DNA of 64,000 nt, from NCBI GenBank assembly GCA_000499405.2, contig HG738140.1, positions 620,001-684,000 on the forward strand. The letters are read 5' to 3'. The stretch is from Onchocerca volvulus (taxonomy: Eukaryota > Nematoda > Chromadorea > Rhabditida > Onchocercidae). The translations under genes were made by a program, and so were the position numbers. Below the pieces are notes generated by a model. That model worked only from the letters and a program-made list of their open reading frames with translations. It ran no database searches and had not been told where the DNA came from. Of this stretch, positions 26,401-36,864 are shown in pieces (positions within the stretch are counted from its first letter, which is position 1; every line of letters starts with the position of its first letter).

Positions 26401-26586
26401 TACTGGACGGTTCCTTTATTGAGAAGAGAAATGTGTCACGAAAAGACTTAGATAAATACCTTCTCAATTAATGAAACTCTTACTTGATTTTTCGGATTCG
26501 AGAAATTTTCCAAATTTCTTCCGATCAACAAAATAATCTAGCCAATTTAATGGTGGTTCTTCACGAAGAAAATTCAAATTGTTCAT
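17486..26586 (-). CDS. INTS8: Integrator complex subunit 8
   Basis: Exons, high to low: 26484-26586, 25666-25764, 25279-25378, 24813-24882, 24517-24689, 24035-24095, 23752-23865, 22687-22857, 22362-22559, 22045-22149, 21833-21926, 21551-21660, 21339-21449, 21124-21234, 20538-20740, 20183-20323, 19955-20045, 19679-19842, 19121-19257, 18932-19035, 18329-18530, 17794-17837, 17486-17605. The sum is 2826 nt, 941 aa (human about 995). The C-terminal third aligns best with human INTS8: LTVNPINAFWL like LSINPNNHSWL, then VACSD...PLPDNV like AVCSD...AVPPDV, and NSHNMSQLERFRRRERFL at the end. A KRRNDGSLV block matches KRGNDGRVS. INTS8 belongs to the Integrator-PP2A phosphatase module that dampens paused Pol II and supports snRNA 3' processing in the nucleus. 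It is all-helical with TPR-like repeats. Two introns use GC donors (after 20183 and 19121). The ATG lies 4 nt after an AG acceptor. Confidence 0.85.
23256..23523 (+). CDS. Hypothetical ORF nested in an INTS8 intron
   Basis: Opposite in strand to INTS8, inside its 0.9-kb intron between 22858 and 23751. This is an 88-codon open stretch (about 83 codons from TTG 23272) with unusually mixed composition for this genome, including PEVRKSF and YSCFPNLKYY. There is no ATG at its start and no convincing acceptor, so it may be an exon fragment, a decayed insertion or chance. No family was recognised. Confidence 0.22.
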
Positions 26587-26590
26587 CAAT

Positions 26591-26592
26591 CT
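26591..26592 (-). promoter_or_regulatory. Probable SL trans-splice acceptor of INTS8
   Basis: On the minus strand CTTTTTAG ends 4 bases before the INTS8 ATG (26586). No in-frame upstream exon was found, so this is best read as a trans-splice site. Confidence 0.55.
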
Positions 26593-27376
26593 AAAAAGAT
26601 GGAAAAATTATGACAATTAATAGAAAAAATGCTTCTGGTATAAAATTAAACGTAAAAAATAGACATATTTTACATGAAACAAGAGACGGAAATAAATCCT
26701 TTCGTTTTATAATAATATATAAGACAAAAAAATCTTGAAGTTAATGCTAAAATTTTTTTCTTAATTACTAATTTTCCAAAATGGATTTGAGAATTTTATT
26801 CCATATATTACATAAATAAAATCCATTGATCTATACTAAACAGCAAATACGCATGATCCACTAGTTCAACCTGAAAATCTGAACTACCAAACAAGCATCA
26901 CCAACAGATCTAATCTGAAAGTTTCAATCCTAAACTAGCCTATCATCCTGTCCTGAAAGCTTCAAATATCATATCACCCAACAAACACATCAGTATCCAT
27001 CGGTATCATCCCTCCTCGCTATCACCAAACACACTGATGCGGAATGCTATTTTGCATTCTGTGGTCTAAAATTTATGACAGGGCCACATTGTTGCTTTAT
27101 TCAGTTCGAATTTTCCTTCCGATTTGCTTTTCAGATTCTCCGTTCTTCCTATTGTCGTTCATTGCGTTAGTCAAAGTCATCAATCTTAATTTGGAAATGT
27201 GTGATGGGAATATTATAAACAAAATAAAAATGTTTTGATTATAGGGATTTGAATCGAAATTAAGCTTGATGTTTTGAAAATTTTAAATATTTTATACAAA
27301 AATGTATTCTTTTAACTTATTATGTTAGAAAATTCTCTTTGCCTTTATCTCCTTCTTAAAAAAGAATTTATTACTA
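26593..27376. promoter_or_regulatory. Divergent intergenic region INTS8 / Maelstrom
   Basis: About 0.8 kb between the 5' ends of the (-) INTS8 and (+) Maelstrom genes, and therefore likely to hold both promoters. The middle (26860-27040) is less A/T-monotonous and C-rich on the plus strand. No specific motif can be named. Confidence 0.4.
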
Positions 27377-27399
27377 GCTGATTAACAACGACGAACACA

Positions 27400-27669
27400 A
27401 TGGTAAAGGGAATAAACGATAAACAGACTGGTTTCTGGATGTTTCTGAAACACATTCGACCGGAATTAGAACAAAAACTGGGCGAACAAATAAAAACAGC
27501 AGATTTGATACGTTTTGGACAACCTTACTGGGCCGTATGTTTCATCTTATTATTAAACACTCATCCTAATAGCATTGATGGCAATAGTGATAATCTTTTA
27601 GCCATTTTATTATTATGATTTATTACTACACCTCAATTTACTGTAAAATGAATAAATAAATAAATATAC

Positions 27670-27703
<34 letters not shown>

Positions 27704-30700
27704 TTTCTCATATTACATTTGTTGTGTGATAGTTTAACATATACTTTTATAATATATTTCAGTTTTTTCAGTTTAATGTAGTTTACTATGCTATTGTGAT
27801 TGCTTTAAGATTTATAATTATAAGCATTAGATAATTTACAGATACGATAAAATATTTCCAGTATTATATGATAGTATGAGACTAGGTATTATGCAACTTG
27901 GCAGTAATGAACAAGTGACCAAAAACTGGCTGTTATATATAGAAGTTGATAAAGAATGATAACATACATAATTGATTTGGTATATATATATATATAATAT
28001 CCAAAATTACTTTGATATAAACATTGATCTTACGTTTGAACTGTGGTATTGTTCATATAGAAACTGAATTACGAAGTGAAGGAAGAATGGAATGAAAAAG
28101 CGAAAAAATATAATAAGTCTGCGAGGCTAAATAGGCTGCTCGAAGTAAGTTTTTTTCTTGCAATTTTAATTGTTATAATATAAACACCGAATACCTTTAT
28201 TAAATATCAAATTGCTATCATCATAAAGTTTATTAGGTTCTTTTTTTTCTCTTTTTATTTCAATTTATTATAGATATTAGTTTATCTTTCGGAATTTTAT
28301 TTAGATAGGAATATTAGTTTAGATATAAAATTGCTCATTTAATCTATGAAATATATAACGTAAATGTTTTGCTCATATGATAAATCTGTAAATACTTCGA
28401 AATTTGACGGATTATTCGAATTTCCATGCTTGCATATATATTTAATATATTTAAGCCAGTGGATTTCGCACGGCCTTGTGCATCCCAAAAATTAAAGCCA
28501 TCTAAGATTATACCACCATCACGCCGTTACGATGAAGTTGACCAATATTCGCGTAAAGTATGTTTATGAAGTTTAAATATGACGCATTCTCTCTCTATAT
28601 CTTGACTGATTGAACTTTCATTAGAATCGAGAATTTGTATCGGTTGATAAATAATGTTCCTAATCATTAATCATTATTGCGGTTTCTTTTTATTCAAGTG
28701 CAATAACTTTTTTTTGTGGTATTGAATTTCTGAGGATGGTATCATAATTTGGTCTTCTGGTATTTGTTTTAACTCATTCTTCTTTTTTTCTGTGATATCT
28801 GGCATTTTTTTAGTATTTCGCTGAAGTTGACGATGATTTTGAAGGGAAGCGTGAAAATGATCGAAGAGAGTTCATCGATCATTACCAGTGGAAATTTGCA
28901 CGAAAAGGTTCTTTCGTAAGGAAATAATCTGTTTCACCTGTTTTATTTGAAATTCTTTGCAATTATTCGCTTTTAAGTTTACGATATCTTTAAAATGATA
29001 ACACTTTCATGTTGCAGATTGGAAAAGCAAGATGGATTTTTTCTATGAATCTGAGATTATAGTTGTCACAGCCAATGTTTATTATGAAGACAGCTCTAAA
29101 AAACAGATGATACCATCCGAAATTTCAATATTAAAATTCAGCATCAAACGCGGAATTTATGACCATCGTCACTATATCTTAGGTTTTGCTGAAAGTGGAA
29201 TAATATTCGAGGACTATAAAACAGAGGCTGAAGAAAATGGTACATCTTTCAGTTTCATCGGAAAAAACCGTACAATCTGAGGTGCTGAGAATACTAAAGA
29301 TGTGTATTTATTTGGTTGTAATTACAGAGCAAATAACTGGATTACTGATGAATTCCGACAGAATGACTGCAAATGTTCGATTTGATTATGCTCATATTTG
29401 GGATGAAATAAAAACATTTACGAAGATAGACGGTGATGGTGTGAAACTTTTGTTGCTTTCCAACTGCTGGAATACAGTTGTTGGATCATTTGATGCCCTT
29501 TTTGTATACGCGAACGAAAAGTCATTTTGTAGGTTTTTGATGTTTTCATTCATGAAATCTGGATTTCATTTTTTTTTTTTTTTTATTGCGTTGTCATATG
29601 CATCTTAGTACATTATATTTAATTTTTTTTGTTAAGCTACAGTAATAAACTGTAGGATATTGGCCGATCATGCCACCCATTATGAAAAAAATAATAATAA
29701 TAAAATAAAATAAAATCCAGTCTTTTGAAATTTGTTTCGCAAAAATTTATTTAAAAATCAGGTAAGAAATGGAGCTAATTTATTAACTATTCGATCCCTA
29801 ATTAGTAATTTGTTATTTATGGATAATTGATTAAGCAGAAATTTTTGGAATTAACACTTGAGCTGATTTGACATTGTGCTAATGCCGATTAGCTCTGTAT
29901 GCTAGGTAGCTCGACAATTTTGGTGATAGTACAGTTTTTTTAATGGTATTGTAGCATATTTATGTTTTTTTAATTAATTCATTCAATTTCAGCTCGTATT
30001 GAAACACGTTTTGCAACTTTGGAGGATTATTTCATGGCTGTCTATGCAACAGTAAATGATGTTCCTATAAGTGATGAAATTAAATCTGATATCGCAATAG
30101 AAATGAATGAGCCATGGTACCGTACCGTGTTTTTTGATTCGCTGACTTGTGATTTTCATGCTGACTTGAAATATACGAAAGAGTGTCAGGCTAAGAGTTG
30201 TTCTCTTTTTGCTGCCCACAAAGCTGCGTAAGTTTCTCCTCTAATGCAAATTCAAGAGAATTCAACAAGCTTTGAATGATAATCCATGAGTGTGTCAAAT
30301 TCTGTATTGTTTAGTGTCGTATCAGACTTATCTTGAATAAGTTGATAATTTCAATAATTACAAGCTCTATATCGTATTTGTTTCATCTTTATTCTTTATA
30401 TTTAACATTTCTGAAATTTCATTTCCCTTAAAAAGATTCATTAGCTGCACATCGATGCTTTGGAAAAGATTTGTTTTTTATCGATGCTTTGCAAAGGGTA
30501 TGATTTTTTTTTTCTGTATTTAATGTGTTTTTTTTAATATTTTTTTCTGTTTAATTTGTTATCATCCTCTTTATAGGTTCAGTTTTTTCGCACTTTGCAA
30601 GAAACATGTTTTTCCTGATTTCGAATTTACTGAACAACATATGCCGAAAAAAGCATCCTTATCAACAATTGGAAAGTGAGTATCTTCAATCTTATAGATA

Positions 30701-32989
30701 TTGTTTTTATTATATACGAAAATTTTATTCCTTCAGAAATTCGTAACTAGGGAATTTTCCATGATTAGCATACTATTATTTCAGCATTTTTTTGGAATGC
30801 ACATCGCAACAGTCATCCATCCATGCTGCGGATTATACTTCGGTTGAGAATATCCCAGAACGGTCATCGATTTCGTTACTGTCACCTAAAAAGAAAACAT
30901 TGAAATCAAATGTGAGAAAGGGAACAGTTTCGGTATGTGAGGTTGGAGGCACTGAACAAGATGCTGTTGCCTTGGAGCGAAAAACAAGACCCACTTATAA
31001 CACATTTTTTGATGATAAAGTTGACGAATTAGGAAATATGACTAATCAAACCGGATTTTGTTACGATGTTGAAAAATGGTTACAAACTCAGCGGCCAATG
31101 CAGCATGCGGACAGATGGGAAATGCGTGTTTGCTCACGCAATCCCCAAATTTCTGCTGCTTCTTCAGTTGATAAACACTGCGCTGCGGTTGATGCGGTCA
31201 TCGATCAACAATTGATTTCATTATCCCAATTCACATCTGTCCCATCATGTCGATCTTCCCAAAAAATCCCATCATATCCCAGCGAAAAATCGCGATCAAA
31301 TTTTTCTGGAATTCATGCAATCGAAAGCCAGTTACCTTTAAATTACCAGTCTTCTACAAGTGATAAAGGATTTTCCAATGTTGTGATCAATAATGATGTC
31401 GGTAGAAAAGATGATATTCTTTTTGATCGAAGCCGAATTGATAATGATAGTGATACCGAAATGTTCTATGATATCTCGATTCCTACTTCATCACTTTATA
31501 GACAGGATTCTCTGATACCAGCACCACAAGTACTAACGCCAGGAATGTCTAAAGACTATCAAAATAGCTTGTTTTTGAAAATGTCAAGTGAAATCAGCCA
31601 GATTCCTTCGCTCCTTTCTGAAGAAATAGGGACAACTCATGATGTTGTAAAAAATGTGCAGAACACATATCATAATCAACCTGTCGCAACCTCAAATGCT
31701 TATCCTGTTTCTTCAAAATCAAGCAAAATATTTTTCTCGAAAGTTAGTCAGGATAAATTAGTTCCATCAAAAGGAGAATCGATGGAATGTAGCCTGGATT
31801 TGTCATTTTATCCTCAGAAAGTACTGAAATCGTCCCTGTCTAATGATAATTTGATTCCTGAACGAACATCTGGTGGTTTCTGTATTCCGAATATCTGTCA
31901 GACAAACTATTTGTGCATGAGTGAAAATCGGTCAGCAATATCAACATCATGTAAAGAGACAGGAAGCCAGCAAAAAAATATACACGAAAAGTCTGAATTG
32001 TAAGAACTTATCACATTTTGATTTCCTGTATCTTTTTAATATCTCTTTTTAACTTAATTTTCTGACACTTCATGCCATTTTACTAGCTGATTTGATAACA
32101 TTTTGCAATTTGAATTTGATTTCTTGTACTTGCTCGAAGTTTAAACTTTGATTTACGTAATTTATGAAATTTTATTAAATTGAAATGTGCACCGAAAATT
32201 GTTGAAGGATCGCAAATCAAACGGTGGCGCCAAAGAACCCGCACACGTCAAATCAAAACTTGACTCGGAATGAACAAAAAGAAAGAAAATTTGAAGCATC
32301 TGCCAGAATGCAGCATCAATCATCTCCTAATCCTATTCAGTCATTAGTAGTTAATAACACAGTGGGATATAAATGGTTAGTTCTCTTAAATTTCAAGGGA
32401 CATTTAATTTGCCTATTTTTGTCGAATTTTCATATCATGCAATTCCTTGGCATGTGTTTTAATGCAAATAAGAATACTCTTGATTCTTAATATTTTTTTT
32501 TATTACTGCACTATATATTGCAGTTCATTTCCGCTTCGATAACAATATGATCCAAACAATAGGAATCCATTACACTATAAAGATATAGTGCAGAGAAAGA
32601 TATAGTAATAATAAGATACATCCCATATTTTTATATTTTTTTTGATTACAGCAGGAGTCAGAAAGCAAACGTTATGAAACCACTTATTTTGGAACCTCTT
32701 ATTTGCAAAGGTATATTGTTTTTTCTCTCTAACTGAAAAAGTTTTCGGATTTCTTTGAATTTTTTTCTTTGTTCAATTTTATTATTATTACATGAATTAT
32801 TCTTTTAGATAAATTTGCTGGATATTTTCAGAAGCGGACATATTCGGGTGGTCGGAAAATGTGCAAAATAATAATCCCGGTCAGAAGTTTGCTCAGTGGC
32901 TGAATTCGGTCTATTTCGAGTCTGAAATACCTAACAATAATAAGGAAATTTTTCTAAAAATTGAAAGTGATTATGGAAAAGCGAGTTAA
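27400..32989 (+). CDS. Maelstrom-like protein (HMG box + MAEL domain)
   Basis: Exons 27400-27534, 28061-28144, 28456-28557, 28814-28907, 29018-29239, 29328-29528, 29993-30227, 30577-30675, 30785-31999, 32208-32375, 32652-32710 and 32832-32989 sum to 2772 nt, 923 aa. Residues 1-71 form an HMG box (GFWMFLKHIRPEL...YWAKLNYEVKEEW). Residues about 140-385 form the RNase H-like MAEL domain: MIPSEISILKFS (E173), GIYDHRHYI (H188), then a zinc-type cluster C332/H335...C344/C349 and an FTEQHMP block like vertebrate LTEAHVP. In flies and mammals Maelstrom acts in the germline piRNA/transposon-silencing pathway. Human MAEL is 434 aa; here exon 9 alone adds about 405 codons of Ser/Asn-rich, probably disordered sequence, and a short conserved-looking tail follows (GWSENVQ...QWLNSVYF). 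The acceptor of exon 10 (TTGAAG) is weak, so a shorter form ending TAA at 32003 is possible. Confidence 0.8.
27669..27701. repeat. TA dinucleotide microsatellite
   Basis: A run of alternating T and A in intron 1 of the Maelstrom-like gene; simple repeat. Confidence 0.85.
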
Positions 32990-34600
32990 TATTCTGCGAT
33001 TTTTTTTTCTCATTTTAATTTTTCTCAGAAATCTTAGTTTAGTAGATGTTTAGCTGGCGAGAGGATCAAATGAAATTAGTCTGAAGATCGCTTCGTTTGA
33101 GAAAAGTTTTTTTCAGAATTTGAAAAATAAGTTTATTTAGTCGTGTTTAAAATGTATTGTGAAAGAGATTCGATGTATTGAAAAGCTGAGATAGTCTTAT
33201 AATCTTCATGTTAGGCCAGAATAAGATCTAATGTACATAATTTCTTGTAACATATAAATTGATTGTTGATTGCGTCGTAAGAGAAATAGATCTGGAAGAC
33301 TATTTTCGAAAGTCATGAACAAAATAAAATGCAGAAATCATGACACTGATTTTCTTGAGCTGGAATTCAAGTTCCAAATTCCTATTGAAAAGAAGAAAAT
33401 TTTTTGATGTCTTTTCTGAATCTCCCAACTGTGCTTTATATGTACTTTTTTTGTTGATATTCTTTTTTAATGTTTTTTGCTGATTGTCTAGACAAAAAAA
33501 AAAAAACAAGTTTTTGAATTGCTGTTTGATCATTGTTATAAAATCTGAAAAATTTATTAAGAAATCAAAAAGTTTGTTTCAAAGTATATCAAGTGTAAAT
33601 AAGAGAAAGAAGATTTCGCTGAATTCGGTCTACTCTTTAAAACACTTAAATTTTATTTTCGTGTCATTTTAAAAAATTTGATATTAAATTACAGATTGGC
33701 AAAGACAATCGCAATTCATTTGTGAATTTTCATTAAATTGGAATTTAAATATGATTTGGATTATTCCAAAATGGCTCATTTTTTGGAATGCATGAAAATT
33801 TGCAATTTTTATCATAAATTAAATTTGATGAACTTATTTGCTGGTCAGTAAATTTCTTATCTTGTCGTCGAGTCTGATTATCAGTTTAATACTTTTGATT
33901 TAACATGGTTCTATATCTGAGATGAAGTATGAAATAATTTGGAAGAAAGGAATGATGATAATACTAAAAAAAAAATCCAAACAAATCTTTTTTTTTTATC
34001 CGAACAAAACTTTTTGTTTTTTTTTTTTTTTTTGTTTATACTTAGGGATTACTGTTGTTTTAGGTTTTATTTCGTTTTTCTAGTATTTTGCACATTCAAT
34101 ATCTTTTTGAGAAGTTCTGCACATTGATTCTCTTCCCTCAATCACATCGATTCATTCATTATAGGATGATTCATTTGCATTAGTTAGGCTAAAGTTAGGA
34201 TGCAACGAAATATAGTGCAAAGTCTCATAAAAAAGAGTGACTGCTGTTTGTTGATTTCAATAAATCAGGATCATCTCTTAATTGTGAAGAATTTTATGCC
34301 GGCATAATACCTTTTATGTTTTCTTTTTGATTTCGTGAAATTCATGAAAAATAGCATTTTAGAATGATAGAATATTATTGCGAGAGGAAAAAATTTCAAT
34401 TTTTTGTTTCAGAAGAATTAATCACAGAAACTATTGTTTTACGATTGGGTAATAGAAGTAACCATGAAAAAATCCTATAATTTCAACTATTATTAATTTG
34501 ATGAAAAACGTCAGATCGTTTAGTTACGATTCGAGTGATGTAAAATCGGTACCTTTCTTTTTCAATATGAACATCAGACGACTTTATTTATAGATTGCAG
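32990..34600. other. Intergenic, no gene seen
   Basis: AT-rich spacer between the Maelstrom-like stop codon and the TRAPPC5 start. Short open stretches on both strands are low-complexity (Lys, Phe and Ile runs) and look like chance. It presumably carries the Maelstrom 3' UTR and TRAPPC5 promoter. Confidence 0.4.
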
Positions 34601-34611
34601 ATTTACTCGCG

Positions 34612-36192
34612 ATGCAACGAGTTGGAAGTGCAAAACAGGGAAGTATATTAGATAAATCGTTGAGTAGAGGCAAAGCAGAGGTTTTTTTTTTTTTTTTGAA
34701 TGGATTTCTTTAAAAAATTTTTTTCATGAACTTTCAGTTAAAAATTCGTAAAGAAATATGAATCATTAAGAAGCAAGGATTGAGATTGTCATACTTGTAG
34801 AAAGTGGAATATAACATGGATTTTAAAAATTTTTTTAAAATATGGTTAATTTGTTGCAGTTTATATTATTCAGTTCTTCTATATAGAAATAGTGGAAAAT
34901 ATATTGCTACTTGAAGGTGAACTTTTCTTCTTTTGCCTTGTTGTTTGCGGAGATGATACGATATGCGAATAATCGCTCCAATACAGTTGGTGATCTGCAA
35001 GATAAGTTGGTATTTTTATGAATTATAGTTTTTATCGCTTTTTTTTATTGACTTTTGACAGATTTTCTGCAATGCGAATAGTGAAAAATAAAATCTAAGA
35101 AACAGTACTTGGATGAATAATGTATCTGTATTTGTTGTATATATTTTGGACATATATCTTTGAAGATAGGAATCGAAGAAAAAAATAAGTAAAATAAAAC
35201 TCGAAAAAACAGCGTGAGAATAAAACAGAATTGATAGTAAAGCAGGAATTAAATAAATTAAATGGGACAAGTTTGCGAACAATATAGAGCAAAAAAACGA
35301 GGTTTTATCATTTGCAGAATTTAATTAAACTAAAATTTACTTGGATCATTTGTCAGTTTTGCGAAGATCTTTTTGAAATTGAATTTTTGAATTTTGAACC
35401 ACTGATGGGATATACTCATTCATTGAACATAAAGTATAAATAATTTTAGGCTTTTAGGCTATGGAAAATTTGTTGGAAGTCGACTGTTAGATGTTATTGT
35501 ATTGCGAGAGAAAGGTTACAGACGTGAAACTAAATTATTGAATATGTTAATGTTTGTCAAAGGGACAATCTGGAAGAATTTATTTAACAAGGAAGCTGAT
35601 AAATTGGAGCGAAGCAATGATGATCCATGCCAATGTAAGCACCTGCTAATATTTTTGATAACTCTGCGGAACGCCCAAAAAACGCTTTTTCTGCATGTCT
35701 ATTTTTCATTTTAATTCACAATTTACTAAATTTCATTTTAATTCACAACTAATTTGTTACGAATATGGTTTGGTTTGCCTCAACTTCATCATTATTTCTT
35801 TTTTGTAAGAATTTTGATTTTTTAAATCAATTTGTGAAAATGTTGTTGTTTAGATTTATTAATTGAAAAAGAGCCTATTGTAAATACTTATATATCCGTC
35901 CCGAAAGATAAGGGAAACTTGAATTGTGCATCATTTATTGCTGGCATCATTGAAGCAATTTTGGAGGTTAGAATTTTCCAATTTAGAGTTCGATAGAACT
36001 GTTTTATATTTTATACAGTATGGTGTTAATATTCTCCTTTATTCCAGAACGAAACATAGGTTAATTCTCTTTCAGGCAAGCAATTTTCCATGTAAAGTTA
36101 GTGCACATTGGCATGATGGTACTACTTATATAATTCAGTTCGAAAAGCTTGTTATCGCACGCGAAAACACACTTTTGGAATTAACGCGATAA
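34612..36192 (+). CDS. TRAPPC5: TRAPP complex subunit 5 (TRS31-like)
   Basis: Exons 34612-34680, 34917-35005, 35450-35634, 35854-35966 and 36076-36192 sum to 573 nt, 190 aa, against 188 aa in human. The match is close throughout. The N-terminal SILDKSLSRGKAE is like human ALLERALARPRTE, then FALLFAEMIRY, LLDVIVLREKG..RRETK, the hallmark FVKGTIWKNLF and KEADKLE, EPIVNTYISVPKDKG and AHWHDGTTY..QFEK. TRAPPC5 is a Bet3-fold core subunit of TRAPP complexes. These tether vesicles and act as Rab1/Rab11 exchange factors at ER-Golgi and Golgi membranes. The ATG lies 11 nt downstream of a TTGCAG acceptor (34599-34600), suggesting trans-splicing. A possible AATAAA signal is at 36460-36465. The DNA polymerase gamma gene follows 672 nt later on the same strand. 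Confidence 0.93.
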
Positions 36193-36859
36193 TTTCTAGA
36201 TAACTTTATTATATAATGAGCGTGTTTTTCGTTAAAATCCTGTTTGTACCTATTTGAGGAATTAAGACAAAAACATCATCTGCGTTTGATTTTTTTATAA
36301 ATAAGGATTTCGAATTACAAGAAAATATAGAAATTAAGATATTTATCTTCCTACTCGATTTTTCACTTTTAATATCTGTATATTTTGTTACTTACATTTT
36401 TACATAGCTCAATAGTCATTTGAATATTACATGTTAAATATTATTGATTCATTGCGCTGAATAAAAACATGATATTTATGTTAGACAGTGTCTACGTTGG
36501 ATTTCCGGAGCTATTTTCAAATGTGAAATTGAATTGTTGTTGTTTTAAATTTTCGCAATTATGCTGACATTGATTCATATATGTCTTATTGTAATACAGA
36601 AAAAAAAAATTTTTTTTAACAGTGTAAGAATACATTATGATTCTCGTTGTGTAGTATAATCATGTGCGTAATATATATGCTCTTGATCATTTCGCGTTGG
36701 TATTGTAGAATTATGGGTATCAAACTTGATTAGTTTCATTTATGATTTTGGCAAGAGAGAAAAGTGAATAGTTGTGCAGCAAAAGTAGGCAGAGATTAAG
36801 CAAACTAACATTTAAAACGGTTTTATTCGGTTTCAAGTAGTTTTTTTACCGGCCGTTTC

Positions 36860-36861
36860 AG
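36860..36861 (+). promoter_or_regulatory. Probable SL trans-splice acceptor of POLG
   Basis: CCGTTTCAG ends only 3 bases before the ATG at 36865. The closeness to the start and the consensus acceptor support trans-splicing rather than a missing upstream exon. Confidence 0.6.
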
Positions 36862-36864
36862 GAA

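Noticed and set aside
17486..26586. Exportin or nuclear-pore protein as identity of the helical minus-strand gene
   Set aside because: Early impression from helical content only. The ordered C-terminal matches and length fit INTS8 far better.
29280..29330. Maelstrom as a pseudogene because exon 5 reads into a stop
   Set aside because: An 88-bp intron (29240-29327) removes the stop and keeps phase.
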